Positions 11,541-24,800 of a stretch of DNA of 64,000 bases are shown here, one piece after another (within the stretch, counting starts at the first letter, position 1; the number at the start of each line of letters is the position of its first letter). Origin of the DNA: Vanilla planifolia (lineage: Eukaryota; Streptophyta; Magnoliopsida; Asparagales; Orchidaceae); assembly GCA_023846275.1 (NCBI GenBank), contig JAIUJO010000160.1, positions 930,774 through 994,773 of the forward strand. Reading direction: 5' to 3'. The notes under the pieces are model-generated. The model had not been told where the DNA came from, ran no database searches, and worked only from the letters and a program-made list of their open reading frames with translations. The translations under genes and the position numbers were made by a program.

Positions 11541-14500
11541 TTTCGTTGTTAGGTTGTTGTAACCCATTTTTTTAGTTTGTTCTTGTGAGAATTTTCCTTT
11601 ATTATCTTATCATAAAAGGCTTATATTGCTTAGTTATGTTTTTGGCTGGCAATTATTGGAGGTGGATGTTGGTTCAAATTCTAGCTAAACCATTAAAAAG
11701 CATCTATTCACTATGTTATTGTTTGTAAAGTTTTTTAGAAATACTATTTTATGTCACAAAACATTTAATGTGTTTTAAAAAAATTTAAGTTTTCCATAAA
11801 ATTTTTTTGTATAAATTCTCAATTTTTTTACATATTAAAAAATGAATATTCTAAAATATTTTTTTAAAATTTTTTTAGAAGTTAAGATTTTTATTCTTGG
11901 CAACTCACTCCTTCCTACTATACCACAGATCATGTGTATTATCATAAATCATATATCTACAAAGCTAAAAACTACTCTAGACTTATACGATAACAACAAC
12001 ATTATTAATGTGCTAAAACACTTGACAAGGTAATCATGTAAGGCTAAACCTGAAGTTAGACTTTTTTGATTGAGTCTCTTAGACTTCTAATCAGGTAGAT
12101 ATTCTAATTTATTGTTCATACTATCATGAAAATCTATGTAATACTTTTCTTATTCACAATAAACTTCTTTTCCTTTTATGATTATTTTAATTGTACTTTT
12201 TTATATGCTTACACTATTCATATTTGATGGTTGGTTTCTAAAAGGCACTATTATAGTGAGGATGACTGACTAGTTCCATCAGCTATTCCAATAATAACAA
12301 AGTGTTTAAGATTTTGACATCAAAACCCTTACAACTAAAATATATTGTACTTGTCTACTAAGAGATATTGTACAAAATTGACAAACACTATTTTTCAATC
12401 ACAACACATAAAAACCTACAATTCAAGTTTTCATAAACTTGTTTTGGAAGCTACATATATTTCTTATTACATGTAGGAAACACTCATCCATGCTTGACAA
12501 TTCCTTAACAAATACCTATGGTGATAATGGTGCCTTCATCTTGCCATGACTGATCACTTTCTTTTGTAATTCTTTGCACAAGTACACACTCACTCATATG
12601 CACACACTTAAATAATAAAATTTTCCTTATTTCACTTTAATAATAAAGAACAACTGCAATGTTTCATAGTACATTTCAAATTTACATATCTTCATTAAAT
12701 GTGGGTCTCGAAGCCCGTTGTTTGGCTCTACTTCTCGTTAATGTTTAGACATGCTGAGACATCTTCTTAAGTAATAGACATGGTAACCCATGGCATTTTT
12801 GTTCCATAATGTTAACCCTATGACCCTTTTCCATAGTTTTTATATGACAAAATCCTATGCTATTTTTCTTAAAAGCTTGAGTAAGCAATTATTTTATGAA
12901 ATAGAAAACATTAATTTCTTTGCAGGATTTGAAGCCATTATTTTTTGATAATGGATAATGTAAGAACTTCGACATTATGCACTGACACATGGAGAAATTT
13001 AATCTTTATGGTTTAGCAACCATCAAGATTAATCTTTATGTATTTCTAATATGTTTGATTCTTAGAACATATTCAAATATTCTTATGGGGCCCATATGAT
13101 TCAATTCGTTTCATCTCATGCCTTCATTCATATTCATCACCATCTTAAGAAGTAAGACAAGAACAACTATGAATTAATGATATGATCTTATGCCCTAAAT
13201 ATTTAAAGCATCCTTAGGCATAAAACTTGTCTATGAGTACATTTAAATACTTGTCACACTTCCATTCAGGTAACAGAATCATGCTGTATTTTTTGCTAAA
13301 TTAATGCATGCAATTTTTGATTAATCAAATGTTGTTGGTATGACTTATGCCTTAGATGTGATTTTGTAGTATGTAGGTTGTATGTCATATATATGATGCG
13401 GGGAAGAAAAGGCAAGGCCGCTTGACTATGAATATTTTATTGTATAATATTGAAAATGATATGTGATAATTGTATAACTTGCACAAATGGGATATATTTG
13501 CAAAAAGGATGTGAAAGTATGTTTCAGTCATATTTACATGAAACAATGATCAAGACAATAAAGAAAGTGAAATATTCTAATTTTTAAAATGATAAAAGTG
13601 CTAATGACTATATTATATGAAGCTTTACATCTTATAAATATGGTTTGTAAATCATTCATGGTGACATGGTGCATAAAATGTCATACAATTTTGGATAACT
13701 GGTTGAATAGGACAATTTAGGGACATTTTTGGTTGACGACTACGAGTTTAGACAACTTTGTTATATGATTACCTTATCATACTAAAAGGATATGTAGAAA
13801 TTGAATAAACAAGTTTTTTAATAATTAACTGCTCTCCATTCTATTCACTGAAATGAAAATGCTTTAAATCTAAATGTTGAGAAGAATGAAAACTCTACCC
13901 ATGGAGCACAAAAAGAACGAAATCCAAGAGACGCAAAGGAAAAAGGAGGTTCACCTATAAGAATAATGGTGTCCATACATGACAAAAGAAGTCCTTGCCA
14001 TTGGAGATGTCCTACATTAAGCTTATAAAATAGAATAACCTTCCATATCACACATTAAAGTTAGTTAAGACTCATGGACATATTAAAAGGACATCTTGTT
14101 AAATTACTTGTTGAGTCCTTGGTGTACTAAGTGTGATAATAGCTATCTAATCCACTTCCAAAAAATAGCTATGCAAAAAAATACCTAAATATCTAACCTA
14201 AGAACACAAATTAATTCATATGAATAAAAGCTCTTTTGTAAAACATCAACTATTTATATTTGTGAAGTTGCACTAAAGAAAATTTGTTTGGACGTACCAT
14301 GGACTCCATTTGTTTATATGATCTCATTGCTTTGAATGAATTCAATGCATTACTCTTATTATGGTCTTATTTAAAAAATTTAAAAGGTCATTTCATGATT
14401 ATAAGCTTGCATTGGTAGCTTTACATTATTAATGTGCATGTGGATTCAATTGTTGAACCTAGAACATTGGTATTTAGTCAAAATTATCTATTAAATAAGA

Positions 14501-15399
14501 CACAATTTGTCATTAAAAGCATAATATATCGTAATACCTTGCCTATTATGTCAATATTTATGCAAAATAACATTAGTCTTGGCATGGAAAATGTTGTAAG
14601 GTCCTAAATCCAAGAAAGCACTAATTTATGATTAACATAACAAACTTAACTGAGATAGAGCATGTGGAGCACAAAAAAATGTTCATTAATTTAAGTTCTC
14701 TGTTAGCTGTATAAGTATGTTTTTTTGGCATGATCATTGTTATGAAAATTTTAAAAATGAAATAGTAAAGCTATTGAGTATATTGCATATGGCTTTGACA
14801 TGGTGGCCATGTTCTTTCACTATATCTGATTGAAAGTTGACATCTTTATTGATCTCTCTTTTCCTTCAAAAAAACTTTCATTCTCGATAACATAGATTAA
14901 CTAAAATGCTCACTATGTTGGTGCAGTCCAAAGTTAACTAAGACTTTTATAGCCTGATAAAACATCAAAGTGTAAAACTGAGCTGATGTTAGTAGTTTCA
15001 TGTAAATCCTTGTTTTGCAATAAGTATAGATGTGTTCGAACATCTTTTTTTTGCTTAACAATGCTTGCAAATCGATTGAGTAGTATGACATGTTAAAGAT
15101 GTGTGTTATAGTTACAAAAGCATGAGTATTAGTGTTTAAATTTCATTGTGGACAAATTAAGCCTTAGCTTGGTAGATAAACTATGAAATGACAATTCAAA
15201 ATTATTCAAAACCATAGGAAATCTTGTATCCAAGCATCCTTTCTCATATATGTACTTGGTAAGCATTAAACCATGTTTAAATTAGATTGTGGGACTCTAA
15301 TTAGTAACACTTAAGAGAATCCAGTTGATTTTTTAAAGGTGTTTGTGGCCCACTATTTCTAGTTCGGAGACTTAGAAGGTCTATTTACCGATGACTATA
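11541..15399. other. AT-rich stretch without recognised features
   Basis: No gene, tRNA or domain motif was recognised on either strand. Reading frames are short. A minus-strand 68-aa frame at 13845-14051 overlaps a slightly less AT-rich patch; I do not consider it real. Decayed upstream parts of the gypsy relic that begins near 15.4 kb may lie in 14.2-15.4 kb, but I could not read a convincing motif. Confidence 0.5.
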
Positions 15400-15554
15400 T
15401 TGAAATATTTATTCAAACTATTTTTTATTACTTTTTCCACCAGACTTTAGTAGATATTTATGGTAATGCATTAGATTTTATTAATTCAAGTGGTTTATTT
15501 ATTCATGAATTCTTAGCATGATAAAAGTTTTGCATGAAACAATAATTTAAATTG

Positions 15555-15846
15555 TTTGTACATTTGACATTGTGATATTGGATTTGTTATACTTGTAGTT
15601 TTTGAAAAAATAATTTGAGTGAAACACTTCTATGCCAATCTGAACAAATGTGTCATTTTTAATGAACACACAAACCTTCTAAGATTCATAGTCCTAAGAG
15701 ATTGCTCATCAAAACATTTCAACAAGATTAAGAGCATATTTTGTTGGTCGACACCTCTATTTACTAATGATTTTAAGAAGTTTCTTGTCTTAGTAAACTT
15801 CTATAAGAGACTTCTTATGGCTTTTGATACCATAACAACATCATAA
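15555..15846 (+). pseudogene. Gypsy reverse transcriptase C-terminal remnant
   Basis: The clear part begins at 15619-15645 with 'KHFYANLNKC', the RT segment normally written 'LYANLKKC.F'. It continues with 'KSIFCWSTP' (the 'I..WP.P' motif) and 'FKKFLVLVNFYKRLL' (the 'VRSFLGL.NFYRRFI' motif), reaching a stop at 15844. Just upstream, around 15564-15585, 'TFDIVIL' could be the decayed catalytic 'YFDDILI' box, with the second Asp changed to Ile. That upstream part is weak; the 'YANLNKC...NFYKRL' block is strong. Confidence 0.8.
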
Positions 15847-15869
15847 TCTATTGCATAACAAAAGAGAAT

Positions 15870-16110
15870 TTTAGTGGGCACCTACAATTGAGAAAGCATT
15901 TGAAATGATTAAGAAATCTATGACCAAGGCACTTACACTCTAGCATCTAGACTTCTCTATTTCATTTTGAAGTGTTTTGTCATGCATTAAAGATGTTAAA
16001 AAAGTCCTTAGCCAAGAAGGATGACTAATCATATATTTTAGTGGAAAATTGATTGAGCCATTCAAAAAATACTTAGTATATATCAAAGAATATTTTATGA
16101 TAATGTAAAC
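15870..16110 (+). pseudogene. Gypsy RNase H remnant
   Basis: 'WAPTIEKAFEMIKKSMTKAL' from about 15875 corresponds to 'W....E.AF..LK..LT.AP.L'. After a frame break comes 'VLSQEG', then from about 16026 'LIIYFSGKLIEPFKKYL' and 'IKEYF', matching 'VL.Q.G.PIAYFS.KL.....YS.YDKE'. The catalytic 'D.S' start of RNase H is replaced by a His-rich frame-broken segment. The fragment ends near 'LLNPRIPTL', roughly where 'LL...F.L.TDH' would be. Confidence 0.8.
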
Positions 16111-16493
16111 CTTATGTAGTTAAAGGTGTTACTTCTTAACCCAAGAATTCCAACTTTAATCTGATAAATATGATTTAAGGAATCTCAACTCCTAGAAGAA
16201 GATAAAGCCACCACATACTCAGTTGTATTGATTCTTTCTAAGTAAAAATTGTATCCTCAAACATATGCCTCATGTTGAAAAAAGGGTTACGATTTCCCAT
16301 AGTAAAAAAGTAAACACTTCATATTGTCTGTCTTTGCCTTCAACTTTGAAACTGTATTTTGCTTGTACCCTAATTGCACTGACCTGGAGCCCATATAAAG
16401 AAATTAACTTTCCAATCCAACTAAGAGCACATCTGATTTATAATTAAAGAGGGTTATAATTTTTGTAGTATGAAATTTTTTAAACAGGCAACA

Positions 16494-16760
16494 TCAATTA
16501 AAGATTTCTTACTTTAAGAGATACATGCAAGAGGACTAGCAAGCCATTTCGAGTGAGACAAAATGATTGTGGCTATTAATGATAGGTTTTTTTTGTTATG
16601 ATTAAAATGCCACATTTCGCAATTTGTTATCAAGTGTAAGACTAATGTAGTCATTAAGCATCATAACAAAAGCCCAAGATTTTACACCTCATTCCTAGTT
16701 CCATCACGACCATGAGAGGACCGTAGTTTGGGTTTTGTCTTTAAAAAGCACAGAAAAATT
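16494..16760 (+). pseudogene. Gypsy integrase N-terminal remnant
   Basis: From 16494 the frame reads 'SIKDFLL', stop, 'EIHARGLASHFE', stop, 'DKMIVAINDRF', corresponding to 'LR..LL.E.H..GLAGHFG..KT...L..RFYWP'. The His of the zinc finger is present and the following Gly-His is Ser-His. It then gives 'SPRFYTSFLVPSRP.EDRSLGFV', matching 'GLY.PLPVP..PW.D.SMDFV'. The DDE core beyond this point was not recognised. Two in-frame stops confirm decay. Confidence 0.75.
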
Positions 16761-16870
16761 AGAAGGCTTAGCACTATTTTTATGAATAACAGATCGATTG
16801 ATAATTTTGTAAAGCTTTAGGTTTTGATGAATACCATAATCAAATAAAGAAACATTCATTTCATTACAAT

Positions 16871-19800
16871 CTTTTAAAAATAATATAATGTTTTATTGGA
16901 AAAAAATTAAAATATTCATTTCTTTACCATTCAAAAACTTTTGGTGAAACTCTTGTAATCAATCATAGCTCAAGAATTCGATTACAAGTCCTTGTGTGAC
17001 AGAATATAAGGATCTAGCATATTCTTATACCATGTGAAGAGCACGCATATAATAGTTTCACTAATAAGTAAATACAAAAGATGACTAAGAACATAATATA
17101 ATGGTGATTGGGGAGGTCAAAGGAAAAAGTAATGGTAGATAAAGGAAAATTGGAACGAGGGTTACATCTACATCATTTAAAGATATGACACTTCTATTTT
17201 CTATGATTTTAATGGCTTTAATATAGGCCTTTCCATACAATGATTTTACACTTCATTATGTCATTACTCATTTTTTCACCAATGCCACTCCCAATTGGAA
17301 CTATAAACAATTGTTACACGTCAAAACTTGACATGATATTTTCCTTTGCCAAGTTAAAAAATGGACACACCAAAGATGGAATCAAGGAGGATTCCTATTC
17401 AATGTCAAAGTACAGGACTAGCACTCCTAATTGAATACAAAATGATAGCATCAAGAGGCAAGCCATCTCAAATGCACAAATCACCTACTAAAAATAAAAA
17501 ATTGTAAAACACATCATAAGAATTTTGAGGAAATGAAAGTTACAATAGAAAATTTTTAGTTAGCTACTAACATCTAAAATTTTCTTTTTGATAACTATTT
17601 TTTCATATTTTTTAATTTTTATACTATTTTATTTCCATCATCTAGTATCTTTCTTCAATCACATTATTATTTCTTGAACATATATACAAAAAAGAGCTTA
17701 TTTTGTCATAATATTTCATTAAAATATAATCATATCACTTTAAATATTTAATTCAATTTCTTTAAGGAAAATACTAACATTTAACATTTTAATACATGTT
17801 TATTAAGAAACATTTATGTATTACTTATTGAAATATTTCTTAACAACTACAAAAATAATTTCACAAATTTTGAAGGTTTGGAGATCATGATTGGAATACA
17901 TTTTTTCCATAAAACATATTTATTTATTTTCTATTTTATCCTGAAGGAATTCAATATTTACAAATATTTTGTTATTTTTAATACTTGTTTAAGTACAATT
18001 TAAATTCTCTTCCATTTTTTATCAAAGGATTTAACAATCTTATCTTACAATGAAGGATAGAAAATTACATGTAGTGTTGTACCTACTAAATTGAATAACT
18101 TTTAAAAAAAACTCCTTTTTTGTATTTTTACAAAATGAAAATGATTGAAATTTGTATTATAAATTCTTTTAATAGACCATTTTTGTGAAAATTATTAGGA
18201 ACTTTTTAATATTTTGCACTATATTTTTATTTAGTGGTAGTTATGCATTTTTATTTGATATGGATAACTTTTATGCTTCTTTTTAAATAAAGTAATATTA
18301 TGGTTTCGTCGATATATTATGAATACCTTCAATGTTAAACATATCCCTTTCATCCCAAACAAATAGATTTTTAATTCTCATTGGTTTTCTATTTGTATAA
18401 TTTGATAATTACATTTCACACAAAATTTATATTATATATTTTTGCAGCACTATGTGCACTTTTGTTAATCCATTGTTATTTAAACCATTATTTTGGTATG
18501 AAAAAATGATTATGTTATATTTCTGAATGTTTTCCTTAAGTGAGTTTAGCTCTTGCTTCTTAAGGACAAAAAAGTCTTTCATGTGGAAAGATCAAGTTCA
18601 CCTCTCTTGTGTGAAATGTGACATTCAATACACTTGATGAAGGACATTGTTGAGTTATCTTTATTAGTACTAGCGTTTGAAACCTATAACAATTTACCTA
18701 GGATACTAAGTTTAAAAAGTTTATGTTGGATATTTAAATGTATAAAGAAAAACATTCCATAAATATATCTCATTGCTTAGGGCATCTTATCTAGAGTTAT
18801 TTACACAAAAATATGCTATAGATAAATTTTGGAAAGTCCATTAATTTGTAAATGCTAATAAAGTTGGAATTGGAATTTGGATTAGTTAAAGAAAAATTGC
18901 AATAATGATTTTAATCACAATTGTAAGACGAACACATCATAAAATATGTGTATTTAAACGTGGGGTTGGTTAGAGAGTTAGACAAGGGTGTTTTTAGGTC
19001 AACTTGATTGAATATGTTATTCACATATGCATAATACCTATGTTGTATAAGTACTAAATCTATTTTTCCCCAATATCAAACAAGTTGTTTGGATAAGGAA
19101 ATTTGGTATGTTTTAATGTTTTTCTCAATGTATAGTATGTCCTTCTATACTGATATGGTTTCATTGTCCTTGCAGGTTATAGCTAAAGGTTAGGAACTAA
19201 GTGACCTGATTTCCATTATACAAGAACAATTCAACTATTGTATGTGCCTTAGACTTTATTTATTACAAGAATAATGGATTGCAAAGGCTTAGTACATGTA
19301 AAATAGTTTTCACCTTATGACACAATGTAGTGAAAATCCAAGTGATGAAAAAGTAAATTTATAGAGTTATGTTGCTCATTAATAAATCATATGTTCATTA
19401 TATAGTCATGCTTCTTTTTTAGAAAGAGAAATAAATTATTATAAATTATATAATTGGTTGGACAATGTGCATATAGTAACAACATACTTCTTTACCTCAA
19501 CCAAATGGTAAAATTTTTCATGACATATTACTTGTGATTAATTTGAGAAACATATGGCACTTTTTCATTTTCATGTGATGATTTGTTTGGTTCCATTATA
19601 GAGAATTATATTTTCTATATAAATAGGTCAAAATAGAAAATAAAAGGATCTTATTAAATTTTCATATCATTGAATAAACATTTTAATAGAAGATAATCAG
19701 TCTTTAAGAAAAGAATTGGAAGAAGAATGAGGATATTTTCATCATCATCCTTCATTGTCCAATGATCATTTCATTCCACTTTGAGCTCATTTTCACATTA

Positions 19801-22599
19801 TTACTTTATTATTTCCATTGAGCTAAACTATTTAACTCTCTCACATTTCTTTATAATTTGGTGTGTCACTTAAATTTATTTGGGTTATATGACCTTTTAA
19901 TTAAGCTTTGTGCATGTTTGCTTTGTCACATTGTTTGGACATTTATTGGTCATTGTATTTGTCTTTTACTTAATTGTAGGGATTTTGCATGAATATTTGT
20001 AAGTTACTTATGAGAACTATTGAAGGTTTTATTTGTGGTATGTAGGGATCTTTTGCATGATAATTATAGAGTCCTATTGGCAAGCATGCAAAATCTTTTT
20101 GCTTAGGGGAAGGTATTAATCTATTAGATTTTACAAAAGATTTACAATATTTTTTTGTAGCATTTTTGTTGGGAGGGAATGTAAATCTAAGTGGATTTAA
20201 CAACTTGATATTCATTTCATGATGTTTCATTATTGTACCTCCACAACATGGTTTTGAAAGTTAAAAAATGTCTTCTAAAAAAACTTTTTTAAAAGCATTA
20301 ATAAAGAGGAAAACTTTCCATTATAGTGTATTTTAGATTGTGTAAGTTTATAATTTTCATAATTCAATCCTTTTTTTAACATTGTCCTTTAATAAAACAC
20401 AAGACTATCATATTGAGAAATAATTTATTGATAATGACTTCCCCTTATATGTCGTGTACATCATCATTTGTTAATGTTTCTAATATTTTATATTCTTTTC
20501 TTGGTATACTATCTTTTTGTTAACTTAATATATATATGGTTAATATTAAAAATGAGTCCACTTTTTCTAACACTATGTTTCTTTACTTCTAAATAATATT
20601 TTATCTAACATTGATGCCTGCAATTTATTTGTCATAAATTTGAATATAAATAAGACATTGAGTGGTTTTGCTATTTGGTGGGTCACAAAGTGTTCAAATT
20701 TTCTAATGAGAACAATTAGTAAACTCTTATTCTTACATTGTACTTGTAAGCTCTACATCATCTTTTTTGTTTTCATTAAAGTATATTAGGATGCACAACC
20801 AATAATGTAGTGATTGTTGTCAATTTTGAACTTACTTTGTGGAAGGAAAAGGATTCATCTATAGTTAGAATCAAAATTATAACAAGTTTTAAAGGCAAGA
20901 TTGAGGTCATCTTTTATTGAGGATGAAACTTTTAAAATTCTAGCCCTATTCAACATACTTTAATTGAGAATTTTTCTTATTGAATTCTATGCTTGAAATA
21001 ATCTATTTAGCTTTTAGTATGATTGTTTTGTTAATGTTTTCATGATTGGATATCAAGAAAGTTGACACATTCTCATCACATTTTTCTTGGTAGTAGAGCT
21101 AATTACAATACTTATTTACTTTAGCTATGGAAAACTATTGATTTTTAATTGTGAGCCATCAAGTGGAATATAGACTTTCATTTTAATATGGAACACTCTC
21201 TAACTCCAGTATGAACTTCTCTTGAGCAGCTACTACTTCACTTTATCAACAATGTCGCACTCAATTAAACAGCTTCTTCCATAGTAACTTTATTAATGGT
21301 GAAAGCAACCATGTTGAGCTTGATGTGGTCGAGTGTTGGTGGGCTTTGAGTTAAGGTGGATTTAGTTAAATATTTTAATACTAAAATAAGAATCATAAAA
21401 AATTATGGAGTTTCAAATTGCTTCAATCAAAAGGTGCAAAATGATAACATGCTTAGAAACAATCAAGCCTACTATTTAAAAACTTAATCTTAAATAATGC
21501 AAACATAACATTGGCATTGTGAATTAGTATATTTAAAAGGTGGAATTAGATTTAGTTTATGTTAGAGTTGTAAGAGAATGAAGGATTTTGAAAAAGAAAT
21601 GTTCATAATGATGGAATACAAATTCAAATGTAAGGATAAGTAAGAAAAGGAGATATAGGTAATATTTTGAGATCAACTCCAAGGAAATTTGAAAAAAATG
21701 CTCAAGAAAAAGCTACATAGTTCTTAAAGAAATCTAATAGTAAATACCATATTGTCATTGAATCAAATAGATGCATCAAGATACTTGTAATATCTTAGCC
21801 TACGTTGTTTAGGTGTTGCATTAAACTAATTTTGTTTTGTTCTTCTCAAGGGTCCCTTTTTGTTTGGTTAATTATGCCAAAATTTCTTCAATTGTAGTAT
21901 GCTTAAAAAAGGATTTTTCATAGGATCAAACCTATGTTTACCGTAAGTGGTTCTTCATCAATTGCAAGCTTATGGATTACTTATATTGCTTACATATCTC
22001 TCTCTTATAGCCTATTTAGAACATTTATCCCTTTTGGACGCTATTCTTTAGATATTCTCAAAGCCCAATCGTCCTTTTTGTGCAACCTTTGTTCCCATAC
22101 TTCAAAGGATCCCTTCATTCTTTAATATTTCTCAAGTAGCTAGTTGGGTGTTTCCCAAACATTGAAAAGATTTAGTAAGGAGCACCATGAGAGGACCAAT
22201 GTTCCTTTACTAATTCACTCAAAAGACAAGGAATTCATTCAATTCTAGGAAAGCTTATTAAGTGGAATTTATACAAAGTTCAAGACAAGTGAAAGGATCT
22301 ATAATGCATCCCAGAGAAGCTCTCATTCCATTCAGATTGTGATCTAATTAACCAGGAATGAATAACATTCTTGTCATGAATGTAAAAAAAATAAAAAAAA
22401 CAAAAGCTTAGTTTGCTAGGTTAAACATCTATTTAATATAAAAAATTTAGGTTTTATTGTGCATTGTGCCTCTGTCATAAAGGAATATAATACTTTGAGT
22501 TGATGAGGATGTCACAATTTTATCATTATTCTTATAACACATGTAGTAAATTTTTGATGTTTTAGATGGATGAGTATGATTGCCATGTAATGTTTAATG
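16871..22599. other. AT-rich stretch without recognised features
   Basis: Scanning both strands I saw no gene, RNA gene or named element. Short frames at 17240-17434 (64 aa), 19970-20230 (minus, 86 aa) and 21934-22125 (63 aa) were examined and matched no family I know; they are probably chance. Parts of 22.1-22.6 kb may be the decayed 5' end of the LINE that follows. Confidence 0.5.
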
Positions 22600-22649
22600 A
22601 TTAGAAATTCATTCATTTACTAAACAATTGGCCAACATGAAATTTATAT

Positions 22650-23480
22650 GTTATTACTCTTTTATTTAAGCAATAATCATTTGCTAGTAGAGGAAAAGTT
22701 CTTTGAAAACCTTTACAATGTGGTAGTCATTATTTGTAACTCTATGCTTATTGGAGAAGATTTCAACATATTTGCATAAATGGATGAATACAAGGGGAAC
22801 GCCTTCCCATGATTGGAGGAGGTTTATGACTTAGATTGAGCAAATAAATGCAGGCTAAAAGGTCTATTATTCGTTGGCTGTTCATTCACATGGGTTAGGT
22901 AATTGAATATACGATGGGTGTGGGAAGGTGGATAGTGCTTTAAGGAATACAGGTTGGTAAGATTCCGCTTCAGAATCCACTATAGATCAACTTTGCTAAA
23001 TAAGATCATATTGCACTCCATAAGTGCTGAAGCTGATAACGATGTTAGCCTCAAAGTTCAAAAAATTTAGATTTTAAAATATCTATCTTAGACATGATAC
23101 ATTCATGAAAACTATTGCAAGGAGTTAGGATTGCATGAGTTAGAAAGCTTTGTCCATCAAGCTAAAGGGGTTTAAAAGAATATTCAAAGTCATGGAAAAA
23201 ATAGGCATTTTGGTAATATTTTTGAGATTATAAAAATGATGAGAATTTGTAGATGTAAAAAATGAAAACCATAAATCTTACCCAATCAAAAGTGCAATAG
23301 TTTACCATCTTAAAGGTAATGATTACTTATTGGATGGAACTATCAAAGAGGAGATGTATTAGTGCAGAAAGGAAAACATTAAATGGCTCACTTATTGGGA
23401 AAGAAATAACAAAATTTTCATGTTATGAAAGAATAAAAATAACATAGTTTAATGTGAATTACAATAAAGATATTTTGGGA
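22650..23480 (+). pseudogene. LINE endonuclease and linker remnant
   Basis: From about 22660 a frame with 'FFENLYNV' leads into 'LIGEDFNIF' (about 22750), the apurinic-endonuclease 'W...GDFN' motif. 'RWVWEGG' (about 22915) matches 'RVWERLDR', and 'LLNK.DHI' (about 23000) corresponds to the 'SDH.P' region. 'KLKGFKRIFKSWKK..FGNIFEI' in composite frames (about 23155-23240) matches the linker 'LK..LK.WNK..FGNI'. 'NIKWLTYWERNNKIF' at 23377 matches 'KWL..GD.NTKFFH' just before the RT. Frame breaks between blocks show inactivity. Confidence 0.8.
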
Positions 23481-23839
23481 CTATTCATTTTGTAGGAAGA
23501 GAAAGATCAATAGACAACAATTCATCATTATGAGAAAGTAATACTTGTCTTTGATTGTTTGGGCAGTGAAAATCTTCTTAGTTGTGTCCCTTTAAAATAA
23601 TCGAGTCAGACAACATGGAATTAATGAAACTAATTATAGTTAGTTAGATAAAAGAGATTGTATTTTAAATGAACCAATGTAACAAACCATTATGTATTGT
23701 TTTAATAGACAATGTTTCATTAAATGCTATGACATCATTACTTATGATATAGTAACTTGAGTTGAGTTTTAGTTATGAGGCTCACCCATCCTTAAGGGAA
23801 TCATAAGTGAAAATTTAGCAATGAATCATAAACTAATAT

Positions 23840-24800
23840 TAATATAAAATCCTTTAACGATTATAGGACAATTAGTATGTGTAATTTCACAAAAAAGTAT
23901 TTTAAAACCACTCATAACACCCTATTGCACTTTCATTGTAAAAATATTTCACACAAATGAATAAGCTTTATAAAAAGGGAGAGAGATTATTAACAATATT
24001 TAACTAGGTCAAGAATTAATTGGGTCATTGAAAATGAAATTATGATAAAAGAGTTGCATACAAAAGTATATCAAATGAGTGCATATCACGCTATTTCTTC
24101 GGATTACTTAACTATGGTTCTCACAAGATTCAATGTTGCTAAAAAATTATCAATTTGATTTTTAACATTCTTGGCATCAAGCACATCTTTATCAACATGG
24201 CCCAATTATTTTTGAATGCATTAAGTGGGCTTAAGTAATGGAACCCACTTGCTCCCTTGTTATTGATATTAGCAAAATATGTTGTTTATATTGCTCTAAA
24301 TAATGTTCAAAATCATGGAAAATATCGAACACAATGCTGAACTAGGAGATTACAAAACAATTACACATGCATGACAAAGGTAGGATCCGATTAAGTTGGG
24401 ACAAAAAAACAATATCTAGATTTTAGTTTCTATTGAAAGTGTATCAAGCAAAGACTAAGCATCAACAAATAAATAAAAAGAAATGTTCTTTATCACCAAC
24501 AATGTGTAAGGTGGTTTCAAAAGAAATTAAGTCAAAAGTTTTGCTTTTAAGAAGTTAATCTTCCAATTAAATATCTAGATTGTCCACTTTAAATTGGTAT
24601 AAAGAAAAATAGTTGCTTCTAACAAACAATTAAAAAACTAAAGTGAAAGAGGTCATGGAGGAAGAACAAGCTATTTTTTTTAGTGGTAGACTTATTTTTA
24701 TGAAGCATGTACTGGCATCATTCCCCACATACTTTTTAATGACAGTTAAATTACCAAGTAATATTTGAAGTATAGTAGAATGAAAATCAACTAGCTTCCT
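23840..24800 (+). pseudogene. LINE reverse transcriptase remnant
   Basis: 'DYRTISMCNF' (about 23856) is the 'DFRPISLCN' motif, followed by 'SFIKRERLLTIF' where 'GF..GR.I.DNI' is expected. 'YLTMVLTRFNVAKKL' (about 24100) follows the position of the first catalytic 'DM.KAYDRV' block, which itself is lost. 'ALSGLK.WNPLAPLLLILAK' (about 24220) matches 'SRGLRQGDPLSPLLFIL'. The 'FADD' box is not readable. 'LSINK' and 'VNLPIKYLDCPL' (about 24462-24585) match 'GL.IN..KS' and '..LP..YLG.PL'. 'SGRLIFMKHVLASFPTYFL' (about 24680) matches 'AGR..LIKSVL.S.P.Y.MS'. Confidence 0.85.

Larger units (their letters stand above)
15400..16870 (+). mobile_element. Ty3/gypsy pol relic (+ strand)
   Basis: Three blocks occur in the class order RT end, RNase H, integrase, all on the plus strand within 1.4 kb. 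Stops and frameshifts separate them, so it is a dead fragment. Neither LTR was located; sequence beyond 16.87 kb shows no recognisable integrase core or chromodomain. Individual blocks are listed separately. Confidence 0.75.

Noticed and set aside
14270..14400. Possible gypsy RT start ('FVWTYHGL')
   Set aside because: A single short match with no supporting motif nearby and a gap of over 1 kb to the next RT block; treated as chance.
19970..20230. 86-aa minus-strand frame with balanced composition
   Set aside because: No motif, no neighbour support and no recognisable family; not enough to call a gene.
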